A stretch of DNA of 58,842 nt from Azospirillum oleiclasticum (GTDB taxonomy: Bacteria > Pseudomonadota > Alphaproteobacteria > Azospirillales > Azospirillaceae), in assembly GCF_013423485.1 (NCBI RefSeq), contig NZ_JABFFR010000012.1:1-58842 (forward strand). The letters run 5' to 3'. Shown here piece by piece: positions 9,000 to 17,345 of this stretch; position 1 is the stretch's first letter, and each line of letters begins with the position of its first letter. The notes beneath the pieces were generated by a model. That model had not been told where the DNA came from. It did no database searches and saw only the letters and a program-made list of their open reading frames with translations. The position numbers were made by a program, and so were the translations under genes.

Positions 9000-10016
9000 T
9001 CAGGATTCCGGGATCTCGCCCCGCCGGGAGCTTGTGCGCTCGTGGATCGCCTCGCGGCCGAACCGGAAGAGCTCGGCCGGCCGCCCACCCGTCTGGGTGT
9101 CCATCCGCCCGGTCGGCTCGACGAGTCCGCCGGACAGCAGCAGACGGCGGAAGTTCTGCTTGTGCAGCCGTGTGCCGGTCAGTGCCTCCACGACCTTCTG
9201 CACATGGTTGAGGGTGAAGGCCGGCGGCACCAGCTCGAACACCACGGGGCGGTAGCGCAGCTTGCCGCGCAGACGCTCCAGCGCCGTCGCCAGGAAACGG
9301 CGCGCGTCCCCGGCCATCGGTCGTCCAAGGGCCGCCGGCATCGGGCCGAACGGCGCCCCGCTTCCACCGCCGGCGATTTCGGCGAGCGCCCGGTCACGCC
9401 CCGCTTCCACCAGAAGCCCCGCCTCGTAGAGCAGCTCGTACCGCTCCAGCACGCGGACGGGATCCCAGGACCCTTCGGCACCGGGAAAGGCCAGCTCGAC
9501 CCGCTCGCGTCGGCGAACGGCCAGCCCTTCACTGTCGGCCCCGGCAACCCAGCGGTCCAGCGCGGGGGCGACGACGTTGCCGAGGATCACCGGCACTCCG
9601 GTCCTGCGGTCCTCCCAGGGCAGGTGCTCATAAACGTCGCGCCACACGATGCCGTCCGGTGTTCCCTGCCCCGCCTCGCGCACCAGCGCCAGGTAGCCGA
9701 CCGCGACCGCCCGTGGCCCCCCGAACAACTCCCGCGGATCGCGGCCCCGGTCGGCGAAGGTATAGAGCTGCTCGACATAGCCGAGCCGCAGTCCATGGTC
9801 GCTGTCAGCCATGGCGCGCACAGCCTCCTGCAAGGTGCGGTGCGCGTCCGGATCGAAGGCGCGGGTCGGCAGCCCGTCGCGGTGCGACGGCGGCCGGTGT
9901 TGGGTGGGCGCCAGCTCCGGCGGCTCCCAGCCCGCCGCCGTGGTTGCGACCCGCACCTCCCCGCCGAAGGTGGACAGGACGACGGCCGTCAGGTCGAAGC
10001 GGGTTGCATCAGGCAC
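9000..10016 (-). CDS. nadQ: NadQ/NrtR-type transcriptional regulator of NAD synthesis
   Basis: A 338-residue protein. The last 100 residues match the winged-helix domain of NrtR-type regulators, with key segments KLRYRPVVFELVPPAFTL, LHKQNFRRLLLSGGLVEP and GRPAELFRF. The N-terminal two thirds resemble a Nudix fold, but I see no intact Nudix box (no REx2EExGx pattern), so it probably senses a ligand without hydrolysing it. NadQ-type proteins are known in alphaproteobacteria as regulators of NAD synthesis genes. This gene lies 94 bp upstream of nadA on the same strand, with two matched palindromes in between. No similar site lies before its own start, so autoregulation is not indicated. NrtR is the alternative name. 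Confidence 0.82.
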   Translation of the reverse strand: MPDATRFDLTAVVLSTFGGEVRVATTAAGWEPPELAPTQHRPPSHRDGLPTRAFDPDAHRTLQEAVRAMADSDHGLRLGYVEQLYTFADRGRDPRELFGGPRAVAVGYLALVREAGQGTPDGIVWRDVYEHLPWEDRRTGVPVILGNVVAPALDRWVAGADSEGLAVRRRERVELAFPGAEGSWDPVRVLERYELLYEAGLLVEAGRDRALAEIAGGGSGAPFGPMPAALGRPMAGDARRFLATALERLRGKLRYRPVVFELVPPAFTLNHVQKVVEALTGTRLHKQNFRRLLLSGGLVEPTGRMDTQTGGRPAELFRFGREAIHERTSSRRGEIPES

Positions 10017-10433
10017 GTCGGTTCATCCGGTCTCGGGCAGGGGTGCGGTGCGCCCACCTCGCGGTGGGCGCGGCGACCTTGCCATACCGGCCACCGGCAG
10101 CCTAGCCGCGCGTTCCGCTGTCACCGCGCCGGCGTCGCCTCCGCTTCCGCCTCCGGGAACGGGCGGGAATTGTTCGCGGTGTTCCGCCGGGCGGTGTCCG
10201 CCGCGGAGTTCGGCGCGACGATGGTCCATCCGGCCGCGGCTGCTCCGTTCGTCTCCCCACCCGGCCCCCGATCAGCGGTGGCTCGTCGGTGTCGCGCATC
10301 GTCGTGCCGGATGTGACCGGCAGGAGCCGGGGAAACGCCAGCGGGGTGGCCGCACCGACGTGATCAACCAGCGGCTGTTCGACCGGCAGCCTGTCATGGC
10401 GGCGCCCCTCGCGCCATCGGTGCGCCCCGGCCC
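10017..10433. other. Intergenic region without a convincing gene
   Basis: 417 bases between nadQ and the IclR regulator, both read leftward. Short open frames here have no recognisable product. It holds one strong hairpin (10050-10071) and must contain the nadQ promoter, for which I find no clear -35/-10 pair. Confidence 0.6.
10050..10071. terminator. 9-bp hairpin upstream of nadQ
   Basis: Perfect stem GCGCCCACC / GGTGGGCGC with a TCGC loop, 34 bp before the nadQ start. No T-run follows on either strand, so it may be a factor-assisted terminator of the upstream IclR transcript or a leader structure. Confidence 0.4.
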
Positions 10434-11234
10434 TCAGCCCCGGTAGCCCAGGCTGGTCGAGATCGCCGCCGCGTGGTGCATGACGATCTTGGAGAGGTTC
10501 TCCACCTCGGCGACCGGCAGGCGCCAGGCAGCGCCGCTCACGCTGATGCCGGCGAAGACCCGGCCGGCGGAATCGCGGATGGGGGCCCCGACGCAGCGCA
10601 GCCCCGGCTGGTGTTCCGCGTTATCGACGGAATAGCCGCGCTCGCGGATGAGCGCCAGCTCCTCGCGCAGCCGATCCGGCTCGGCGATCGTGTTCTCGGT
10701 GAACCGCTTCAGCCCGCCATCGATGATCCGTTCGATCACCGGATCCGGCTGGAAGGCCAGGATCGCCTTGCCCACGCTGGTGCAATGGACCGGTGCCGCC
10801 TCGATGAAGTTGGGCGACGTACCGCTGTCGGGCGACGGATCGTGGCGGTGGATCACGATGGCCTGCCGGCCGTCGAACACCGCCAGATGCACGCTCTGCC
10901 CGCTGATCCGGCCGAGCGTCTCGACATAAGGCCGGGCCTCCCGGTGCAGGTCCATGTTGGCGAGCACGACGTTCCCGAACTCGAACAGCTTGAGCCCCAG
11001 CCGGTAGCGGTCGCGTTCCCGGTCCTGGTCCAGAAAGCCCACCTCGCGCATGGAGGACAGCAGCCGGTGGGTGGTGCTGCGCGGGAATCCGGTGCGCTGG
11101 CAGATCTCGGCGAGCGACAGGGAACGGTCCATGGTCGAGAAGCATTCCAGCACGCGCACCACCTTGACCAGCGATTTCAGGTTCTCATCGGAATGGCGCC
11201 GGTTCGGCAGGTCCATGGTGCTGTTGTCCGTCAT
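10434..11234 (-). CDS. IclR family transcriptional regulator (IclR1)
   Basis: A 266-residue IclR-type regulator. The N-terminal winged helix carries LAEICQRTGFPRSTTHRLLSSM, then the linker RYRLGLKLFEFG and a GAF-like effector domain (VHCTSVGKAILAF, CVGAPIRDSAGRVFAGISVSG). ATG at 11234 is preferred over the frame opening at 11276, because the intervening stretch contains an operator-like palindrome. It lies 48 bp after tctA1 and is probably last in the dhaKL-tctCBA transcript or read from its own promoter. A site of the ATCCC-N7-GGGAA type at 11244-11260 suggests autoregulation. It is clearly paralogous to the regulator at 24101. Confidence 0.92.
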   Translation of the reverse strand: MTDNSTMDLPNRRHSDENLKSLVKVVRVLECFSTMDRSLSLAEICQRTGFPRSTTHRLLSSMREVGFLDQDRERDRYRLGLKLFEFGNVVLANMDLHREARPYVETLGRISGQSVHLAVFDGRQAIVIHRHDPSPDSGTSPNFIEAAPVHCTSVGKAILAFQPDPVIERIIDGGLKRFTENTIAEPDRLREELALIRERGYSVDNAEHQPGLRCVGAPIRDSAGRVFAGISVSGAAWRLPVAEVENLSKIVMHHAAAISTSLGYRG

Positions 11235-11243
11235 CGCTGATAA

Positions 11244-11260
11244 ATCCCGCATTCCGGGAA
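11244..11260. promoter_or_regulatory. Island palindrome, site 1 (before iclR1)
   Basis: ATCCC-GCATTCC-GGGAA, one of nine related CCC-N7-GGG palindromes in the island. It lies 10 bp upstream of the iclR1 ATG, where binding would block initiation. Confidence 0.6.
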
Positions 11261-11282
11261 AATAAGGGGGCGCCAACGCATG

Positions 11283-12815
11283 TCAAGCGTCGCGGGTCCG
11301 GTTGCCCGTCCTGCCGCGACCCACCGCCGGATGGTTGCGCAGCGCCCGCATGCCCATGAGAGCCAGGGGTATCGTCCAGATCGCGAGCGTCGCCACACCG
11401 AGGACCGCCGCGATCGGGCGGGAGAAGAGCCCGAGCACGTCGCCCTGCGTGATCATCATGGAGGTGAGCAGGTTCGTCTCGATCAGCGGCCCCATGACGA
11501 TGCCCAGGATCACCGGGGCGATCGGAAAGCCGTTGGCTTCCAGAGCATAGGCCAGGACACCCATGGCCAGCATGATCCCGACGCCGAAGACGGTGTTGTT
11601 GATGGCGAAGGAACCGACGATGCAGAACAGCAGGATGGTGGCCATCAGATGCGGCCGCGGCACCTGGAAGATGCCGCGGGCCGCGCGCACCGCCAGCCAG
11701 CCGAAGGGGATCATCAGCAGGTTGGCGATGACGAACACGGTCCACACGGCGTAGAGATTCTGGGGGTTGGCGGTGAACAGGGTAGGGCCGGGATTCATCC
11801 CCTTCATGTAGAGCACACCGATGGCGATCGCGGTGACGGCATCGCCGGGAATCCCGAACACCATGGCCGGGACCCACGCCGCGCTGAGTGCGCTGTTGTT
11901 GGACGCACCGGCCTCCACCAGCCCTTCGACATGGCCGGTGCCGAACCTCTCCGGTGTCCTGGAGAAGCGGCGGCTCATGGCGTAGGAAATCCAGGCCGCG
12001 ATGTCGCCACCCGCCCCCGGCAGAGCGCCGATGACCGTTCCGACCAGCGAGCCGCGGACCAGACCGGCCTTGTAGGTGCCGAGCGCCGCGCCTACGCCGC
12101 GGAAGGGGTTGCCGGTCACGCGCCCCGCGATGCCGCCCGCATCGAACGGGGTGCCGGCCGTGCGCATGATCTCCGACAGGGCGAACATGCCGATCATCGC
12201 CGGCACGAAGCTGATGCCCCCCGCCAGTTCCTCGCTGCCCAAGGTGAAGCGCGCGGAGCCCGTCAACGGGTCCATGCCGACGGTGGCGATGAACAGCCCG
12301 ATCAGCAGCGACAGCACGCCCTTGATCCGGTCCCCGGCGCTGATGAAGGCGGCGGAGGTCAGGCCGAGCACCGCCAACCAGAAATACTCGAAGCTCGAGA
12401 ATTGCAGGGCGACGTCGGCCAGCAGGGGAGCGGTGAACGCCAGCACCACGAAGCCGAACAGCCCGCCAATCGTGGAGGACATGATCGAGACGCCGAGCGC
12501 CAGCTCCCCCTGTCCCTTGCGGGTCATGGCGTAGGCCTCGTCGGTGTAGGCCGCCGAGGCCGGGGTGCCGGGTATGCGCAGCAGGCAGCCGGGGATGTCG
12601 CCGGCGGTGATCGCCATCGCGGTGCAGGCGACGATGGCGGCGATGGCCGGTACCGGGTCCATGAAGAAGGTGACCGGCACCAGCAGCGCCGTCGCCATGG
12701 TCGCCGTGAGGCCGGGAATGGCGCCGACGAACAGCCCGAACAGCGAGGACAGCAGGATGACCGCGATGGTGGTGGGCGTGCCCACCATCTGCAGGGCCTG
12801 AAGCACGGCGTCCAT
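11283..12815 (-). CDS. tctA: TTT transporter large membrane subunit TctA (copy 1)
   Basis: Large permease of a tripartite tricarboxylate transporter, about 510 residues and roughly 12 membrane segments. Family signatures include FGLFVGAIPGLTATMATALL near the N-terminus, GDIPGCLLRIPGTPASAAYT, GALPGAGGDIAAWISYA and MVFGIPGDAVTAIAIGVL. It works with TctB and the periplasmic protein TctC to import di- or tricarboxylates or related acids by ion symport. ATG at 12815 is two bases after the tctB stop. It is the last transporter gene of dhaK-dhaL-tctC-tctB-tctA. Confidence 0.95.
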   Translation of the reverse strand: MDAVLQALQMVGTPTTIAVILLSSLFGLFVGAIPGLTATMATALLVPVTFFMDPVPAIAAIVACTAMAITAGDIPGCLLRIPGTPASAAYTDEAYAMTRKGQGELALGVSIMSSTIGGLFGFVVLAFTAPLLADVALQFSSFEYFWLAVLGLTSAAFISAGDRIKGVLSLLIGLFIATVGMDPLTGSARFTLGSEELAGGISFVPAMIGMFALSEIMRTAGTPFDAGGIAGRVTGNPFRGVGAALGTYKAGLVRGSLVGTVIGALPGAGGDIAAWISYAMSRRFSRTPERFGTGHVEGLVEAGASNNSALSAAWVPAMVFGIPGDAVTAIAIGVLYMKGMNPGPTLFTANPQNLYAVWTVFVIANLLMIPFGWLAVRAARGIFQVPRPHLMATILLFCIVGSFAINNTVFGVGIMLAMGVLAYALEANGFPIAPVILGIVMGPLIETNLLTSMMITQGDVLGLFSRPIAAVLGVATLAIWTIPLALMGMRALRNHPAVGRGRTGNRTRDA

Positions 12816-12817
12816 TC

Positions 12818-13327
12818 CTAGCCTCCGACCAGCGGAAGCGCGCCGGGCGGCAGAGGCACGCCCAGCCCGCGGGTGAATCCGTAATCGACCGCCAGCGTGA
12901 TCGCCGTACCGAACAGCATGGCGCCGGGCAGGGAGCCGCCGGCAGCGCGGATCACCGCCACCACGTACAGCACCGTCAGCACCCGGAAGCCGACGATGTC
13001 GAGCAATGGCAGATAGAGCGCCAGCCCACCCAGGATCACCGGAACCGCCCACCGGCTGTTGCGGTCGCGCCCCGGGACCGCGGCGGCGTCCGGGGGCGTC
13101 CCGATCGCGTCCGGCCCCGGCTCCGTTCCCGGTGCCGTGCGGGGCGCGCGCAGACCGCGCGCGAGCAACGGCAGTGAAAGAGCGACCATGGAGGCGCCGA
13201 TCACCGTCGGAAACAAGCCAGGACCGACGATCTGTCCGATCATCGGCGGCAGGCTGGCGGCACCCGCGACGATGGCGACGCCGGCGGCAAGGACGATCGC
13301 GCCGATGACGGCGTCGCCGGTCTTCAT
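12818..13327 (-). CDS. tctB: TTT transporter small membrane subunit TctB (copy 1)
   Basis: A 169-residue membrane protein with four predicted helices: two near the N-terminus (IGAIVLAAGVAIVAGAASL and GLFPTVIGASMVALSLPLL), a polar Pro/Ala/Gly-rich loop, and two at the C-terminus. The PPMIGQIVGPGLFP motif after helix 1 is typical of TctB. It accompanies TctA and lies 21 bp after tctC. The polar central loop is longer than in the second copy at 26504. Confidence 0.9.
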   Translation of the reverse strand: MKTGDAVIGAIVLAAGVAIVAGAASLPPMIGQIVGPGLFPTVIGASMVALSLPLLARGLRAPRTAPGTEPGPDAIGTPPDAAAVPGRDRNSRWAVPVILGGLALYLPLLDIVGFRVLTVLYVVAVIRAAGGSLPGAMLFGTAITLAVDYGFTRGLGVPLPPGALPLVGG

Positions 13328-13348
13328 CGGATCATTCCCGTTCGCGGT

Positions 13349-14332
13349 TCACTTGGCGAGACCGGCGGCCTTCATGGCCGCGCCGAAGCTCTCGTCGCGC
13401 TCGGCCAGGAACGCCGCGAAATCGGCCGGCCCCTTCCATTCGACGCCGTACAGGCGCTTGCCCATGAACTCCTTGAATTCGGCGCTGGAGACGACCGCCT
13501 CCATCACCGAGGCGAGCGTCGCGGTGACATCCGCGGGAAGCCCCTTCGGCCCGCCGAGCCCGCGCCAGCCGGTGGCGGTGAAATCGATGCCGATCGCCTC
13601 CTTGACGGTGGGCACATCCGGGAAGTTCGGATCGCGCCGTCCACCCATCACGGCGAGAGGGCGGATCTTGCCCGCCTCGGCCAGGGACCGCGTCTCCGAC
13701 ATCTGCACGACGGCCGCATCGATCGCCCCGGAGGCGAGGAGCTGCAGCGCCGGGGCCGCCCCTTCCGACGGAATCCAGAAGGCCTGGTCGCCGGCCGCAC
13801 CGACCGCTTGCACCAGCCCGACATAGGACAGGTGGTTGACACCGCCCTGGTTGGCACCACCGGCCTTGATGGAGCGCGGGTTCGCCTTGATCGCCTCGGC
13901 CAGGGACCTGAGATCCTTGTGCGGCGACGCGGCGTTGACGTGGATCGACGAGGGGTCGGCGTTGAACAGGCCGATCAGCGTGTAGTCCTTGTGGCTCAGC
14001 GTCGATTGGCCGCGCCAATGGAACATCGACAGCTCGGTCGTGATGATGCCGAGCGTGTAGCCGTCCGGCTTGGCCCTGGCGATCTCGCCATGGCCGATGG
14101 TGCTGCCGCCGCCGGTGCGGTTGACGACGTTGATGGGTTGGCCCAGCCGGTCCTCCATCATCTTCGCCAGGATGCGGCCGGTTCCGTCGGTGCCGCCGCC
14201 CGCACCCCACGGGATGATCAGGGTTATGGGCCGTTCCGGCCAGGCCGCCGCGGCACCCGTGACGGGGAGGGCGATGGCGAGTGCGGCGGCGAAAGCCGCG
14301 GCGAGCGTGGTTCTGCGGCGAAGCGTCGTCAT
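13349..14332 (-). CDS. tctC: TTT periplasmic binding protein TctC/Bug family (copy 1)
   Basis: A 327-residue solute-binding protein with a Sec signal (basic MTTLRRR, then an Ala-rich core ending GAAAAW). The mature N-terminus WPERPITLIIPWGAGGGTD is the hallmark of Bug/TctC proteins. The ligand-contact loop SEGAAPALQLLASGAIDAA follows the family pattern. It is one of three tctC genes in the window. Unlike the other two it lacks the closely spaced Cys pair near residue 165. It lies between dhaL (58 bp upstream) and tctB, so uptake and phosphorylation genes share a transcript. Confidence 0.94.
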   Translation of the reverse strand: MTTLRRRTTLAAAFAAALAIALPVTGAAAAWPERPITLIIPWGAGGGTDGTGRILAKMMEDRLGQPINVVNRTGGGSTIGHGEIARAKPDGYTLGIITTELSMFHWRGQSTLSHKDYTLIGLFNADPSSIHVNAASPHKDLRSLAEAIKANPRSIKAGGANQGGVNHLSYVGLVQAVGAAGDQAFWIPSEGAAPALQLLASGAIDAAVVQMSETRSLAEAGKIRPLAVMGGRRDPNFPDVPTVKEAIGIDFTATGWRGLGGPKGLPADVTATLASVMEAVVSSAEFKEFMGKRLYGVEWKGPADFAAFLAERDESFGAAMKAAGLAK

Positions 14333-14390
14333 GGGTCGTTTCCCTCCTTGGTTCCGGGCCGGTTCCGCCGGCCTCCTGATCAGCGCGGGG

Positions 14391-15029
14391 TCAGCGGCCG
14401 GCGGCCGCATCGAGGATGAGGCACGCGGCGAGCATTCCGGGATCGTCGAACCCGATGGAGCGGTCTCCGTAGACCCGCGCGCGCCCGAGTTTCGACGGAC
14501 GGTCGCGGAAGGCGCAGAGAGCGCGGCGGGCGGCGTCGGCCGCGACACCGGTCCCGGTGTCCGGGGCTGCGACACCGGTTCCGGTGTCCGGGGCCGCGGG
14601 GTCGTGTCCGGCGAGTTCGGCCCGGATGGCGTCGAGGGAGTCGAGGACGGTCTTGTCGCCGAGGCCGGCGCCGGAGCGCGCGGTGATGGCGTCGATGGCG
14701 ACCTGCAACAGCGCGGCGACGCCGGCCCGATCCACCGTCTCGCGCCCGCGGGCCGTCTTCGCCGCGGCCATCAGCCCGATGGTGACGACCGAGGCGAGGC
14801 TGGAGCCGCTGGCCTGGGACGCGGCGCGCGCGACCACGGCCAGCGCCTGGCCGGTGTCGGCCGGAAGCCCGACGGACGCGGCGCGCATCGCCTCCATCAC
14901 ACGGGCGACGGTCATGCCGGTGTCGCCGTCGCCGAGCCGGGAATCGGCCTCGTTCAGCTGGTCGCGGATTCCGGGGAGACGCTGCACGGCACGGTCCAGG
15001 AACTCCGCGATGGCGGGGCTGGTGAGCAT
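14391..15029 (-). CDS. dhaL: DhaL-type kinase subunit (ADP/ATP-binding)
   Basis: A 212-residue homologue of the DhaL domain of dihydroxyacetone kinases. The metal and nucleotide-binding aspartates appear as D-x4-D-x-D in EADSRLGDGDTGMTV. ASQASGSSLASVV and LGDKTVLDSLD are further family segments. With DhaK three bases upstream it should form a two-subunit kinase for dihydroxyacetone or a related small ketose such as erythrulose or apulose. No DhaM phosphotransferase subunit is present, so ATP is the likely donor. An acidic linker near residue 148 holds an exact nine-residue repeat (APDTGTGVA twice). Confidence 0.88.
   Translation of the reverse strand: MLTSPAIAEFLDRAVQRLPGIRDQLNEADSRLGDGDTGMTVARVMEAMRAASVGLPADTGQALAVVARAASQASGSSLASVVTIGLMAAAKTARGRETVDRAGVAALLQVAIDAITARSGAGLGDKTVLDSLDAIRAELAGHDPAAPDTGTGVAAPDTGTGVAADAARRALCAFRDRPSKLGRARVYGDRSIGFDDPGMLAACLILDAAAGR
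14542..14595. repeat. 27-bp tandem duplication inside dhaL
   Basis: Two adjacent 27-base copies (14542-14568 and 14569-14595) that differ at two positions. They stay in frame and add nine residues to a surface-type linker of the kinase subunit. Confidence 0.85.
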
Positions 15030-15032
15030 GGC

Positions 15033-16028
15033 TCAGCTCCGCCAGAAGGGGCAGCCGGTGGGGCCGGCCAGCAGCCGCTCCAGTTCCGGGTCGAGCGCGC
15101 ACAGCGAGATCGAGCAGCCCGCCATTTCCATCGACGTGGCGTAATGGCCGACACGCCGGTGCGCGATCTCCAGACCAGCCTCCGCCAGGCGGGCGGCGGC
15201 GCGGCGGTAGACGATCAGCAGTTCCTCCAGGGGGGTGGCGCCCAGGCTGTTCACCAGCACCGCCACCCGGCCCCCGGCGGGCAGTGCTGTGTCCTCCAGC
15301 AGCCGGTCGAGCATGGCGTCGGTGACCGTGTCGGCGGCTGCGAGCGGGCGGCGTTCGATGCCGGGCTCGCCGTGGATGCCCATGCCGATCTCCATCTCGC
15401 CCTCGCCCAGACCGAAGCCGGGGGCCGCGGCGCCGGGAATCAGGCAGGCGCCGAGCGCCACACCGATGGAGCGGGTGGCCGCGGCCGTGCGGCGGGCGAC
15501 CGCCGCGACCGCGTCGAGCGGTGCGCCGGTGTCCGCCATGGCGCCGGCGGCCTTGAAGGCGAAGACCATCCCGGCCACGCCGCGGCGCTTGGCCGCCTCC
15601 GCGGGTGGGGCGCTCGCCACGTCGTCGGCGACGATTTCGGTGCGCGTCACGATGCCGTCGAATTCCACCTCGTCGCAGGCGAGGCCGAAGCTCATGCGGT
15701 CGCCGCCGTAATTGCCGAGCACGCACAGCACGCCGGCGCCGCCGTCCGCGGCGCGGATGCTGTCGGCGCAGACGTCCGCCGGCGGGCCGGCAAACACGTC
15801 GCCCACCGCGCAGGCGCTCAGCAGGCCGTCGCCCACATAGCCGGCGAACACCGGCAGGTGGCCGAAGCCGCCACCGGTCACCACGCCGACCTTGCCACGC
15901 TCCGCGCCGCCGCGGCGGACGACGACGCGGCCGTCACGCCCGGTGCGCGCGTAGCCGTCGAAGGCCGCGCACAGCCCATCCAGGGCCTCGCCCACATAAT
16001 CCGCGGGGCTGTTGATCAGTTTTCTCAT
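15033..16028 (-). CDS. dhaK: DhaK-type kinase substrate-binding subunit
   Basis: A 331-residue DhaK homologue. Substrate-binding features are TGGGFGHLPVFAGYVG, NYGGDRMSF and MGIHGEPGIERR. The last contains the His that forms a hemiaminal with the ketone substrate in characterised DhaK. Together with DhaL it would phosphorylate dihydroxyacetone or a C4/C5 ketose. ATG at 16028 starts the canonical MRKLIN N-terminus. It is the first gene of the leftward operon dhaK-dhaL-tctCBA. A palindrome of the island type lies 52 bp upstream, so the operon is probably controlled by the adjacent IclR proteins. Confidence 0.9.
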   Translation of the reverse strand: MRKLINSPADYVGEALDGLCAAFDGYARTGRDGRVVVRRGGAERGKVGVVTGGGFGHLPVFAGYVGDGLLSACAVGDVFAGPPADVCADSIRAADGGAGVLCVLGNYGGDRMSFGLACDEVEFDGIVTRTEIVADDVASAPPAEAAKRRGVAGMVFAFKAAGAMADTGAPLDAVAAVARRTAAATRSIGVALGACLIPGAAAPGFGLGEGEMEIGMGIHGEPGIERRPLAAADTVTDAMLDRLLEDTALPAGGRVAVLVNSLGATPLEELLIVYRRAAARLAEAGLEIAHRRVGHYATSMEMAGCSISLCALDPELERLLAGPTGCPFWRS

Positions 16029-16079
16029 CGTCGCACGTCCTGAGCTGGTCCGTCCCCGGCGTCGCCGTCCGGTCCGGAT

Positions 16080-16096
16080 GTCCCTGTATCCGGGAT
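16080..16096. promoter_or_regulatory. Island palindrome, site 2 (before dhaK)
   Basis: GTCCC-TGTATCC-GGGAT, about 52 bp upstream of the dhaK ATG. Confidence 0.6.
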
Positions 16097-16241
16097 AGAA
16101 ATCCGTGAACGACCATAGGTGCGCCAAACAAACAATGTCAAGCGGCTCGATCTGCGCATCGCGCGTTGCTGATGCACTCACGGCGAATAACGCTGCCTTC
16201 GCCGCGCTTCGCGCCGGTTGGGAGATGGTTCAAGTCTTGAA

Positions 16242-16258
16242 TTCCGAAATTCGGGATA
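16242..16258. promoter_or_regulatory. Island palindrome, site 3 (before dapA-like gene 1)
   Basis: ATTCC-GAAATTC-GGGAT, 105 bp upstream of the gene start. The inner bases extend the dyad (AATTCCGAAATTCGGGAT). Confidence 0.55.
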
Positions 16259-16363
16259 TAGACCCATTTGACGGGATCGCCGGGTCGTGGCAGGCTGCCC
16301 CTCGCCATCGGGTCCGGCCGCCGCGGCCGGACCGTCGGTGCCAAAACCCCTCTGGAGGAAATG

Positions 16364-17269
16364 ATGCCCAACCCCGCTTCGCTGGATGCGCGCGCGACGC
16401 TGTCCGGCATTCTGCCGCCGGTGACGATGCCCTTCGACAGCCGCGGCCGTGTGGAGCTTTCAGCGCTCAAGGAGCAGATCGATTTCATGATCGCCAACGG
16501 TGTCGGCGGTGTCGTGGTCGGCGGCAGCACCGGCGAGGGCCACACGCTGGAACGCACCGAGTTCGCGGCGGTCATGCGGGCCGCCCATGACGCCACCGCC
16601 GGTCGCGTGCCCTTCCTGGCCGGCCTCATCGTCAACAGCACGCAGGAGGCGATCGACCGCATCCACATGCTGGAGGGGATGAACATCGCCGCCACCCAGA
16701 TCACGCCGGTGCACTATCTGTTCAAGCCCGACGCCGAGGGAACGGTGCAGCATTTCCGCACCGTCTACGACGAGACGGGCATTCCCATCCTGATCTACAA
16801 CGTCATCCCCTGGAACTATCTCAGTTCCGACCTGATGCTGCGGATCATGCGCGAGGTGCCGGGCGTGGTCGGCATGAAGCAAAGCTCCGGGGATCTCAAA
16901 TCGGTCTCGGATCTGCTGCTCGGCGCCGGTCCGGGCAATGTGGTGCTGTCAGGCATCGATGCCCTGTTGTACCCGTCCTTCGCGCTCGGCGCCCACGGCG
17001 CCATCACGGCGCTGACCGCCGCGGTGCCGGGCGTGTGCGTCAAGCTGTGGGACGCGGTGCGGCGCGGCGACCACGCCACCGCGCTCGACATCCACAAGCG
17101 CCTGAACGCGCTGTGGAACAGCCTGTACCATGACAATCTCCCGGCCTGTGTGAAGTACATCCAGCACCGGCAGGGCCTCGGCTTCTTCCACCCGCGGGCG
17201 CCGATGCAGCCGGTCAGCGACGCGCAGAAGGCCGGCATCGACAAGGCGATGCTCGACCTGCCGCTCTGA
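16364..17269 (+). CDS. DapA/NAL superfamily lyase (paralogue 1)
   Basis: A 301-residue class I aldolase/dehydratase of the dihydrodipicolinate synthase superfamily. The Schiff-base lysine is in VVGMKQSSGDL, the catalytic Tyr in LIYNVIPWN, and the pyruvate carboxylate loop reads GGSTGEGHTL. True DapA has YNVPxR and TPYYN; here they are YNVIPWN and TPVHYLFKP, so lysine synthesis is unlikely and cleavage of a 2-oxo acid is more plausible. GGAGG at 16354-16358 is five bases from ATG 16364; the ATG at 16361 is too close. The gene is divergent from dhaK and strongly resembles the one at 23046. Confidence 0.9.
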   Translation: MPNPASLDARATLSGILPPVTMPFDSRGRVELSALKEQIDFMIANGVGGVVVGGSTGEGHTLERTEFAAVMRAAHDATAGRVPFLAGLIVNSTQEAIDRIHMLEGMNIAATQITPVHYLFKPDAEGTVQHFRTVYDETGIPILIYNVIPWNYLSSDLMLRIMREVPGVVGMKQSSGDLKSVSDLLLGAGPGNVVLSGIDALLYPSFALGAHGAITALTAAVPGVCVKLWDAVRRGDHATALDIHKRLNALWNSLYHDNLPACVKYIQHRQGLGFFHPRAPMQPVSDAQKAGIDKAMLDLPL

Positions 17270-17295
17270 CGCACGGTTTGTCCGGCACCATCCAC

Positions 17296-17322
17296 CCGGC
17301 ACCGGCCGCCGCCCGGTGCCGG
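17296..17322. terminator. Hairpin between convergent genes
   Basis: Perfect 10-bp stem CCGGCACCGG / CCGGTGCCGG with a 7-base loop, between the ends of two convergent genes. There is no T-run, so it is a likely but not classical bidirectional terminator. Confidence 0.55.
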
Positions 17323-17345
17323 ACGGGCCACCGGGCGGCGGACGA

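Larger units (their letters stand above)
16029..16363. other. Divergent promoter region between dhaK and dapA-like gene 1
   Basis: 335 bases with no credible gene. It holds two CCC-N7-GGG-type palindromes, one near each gene. I find no clear -35/-10 pair. Confidence 0.7.

Noticed and set aside
10102..10299. 66-codon frame between nadQ and iclR1
   Set aside because: Composition-driven, Arg/Pro/Gly-rich translation with no start signal and no recognisable family.
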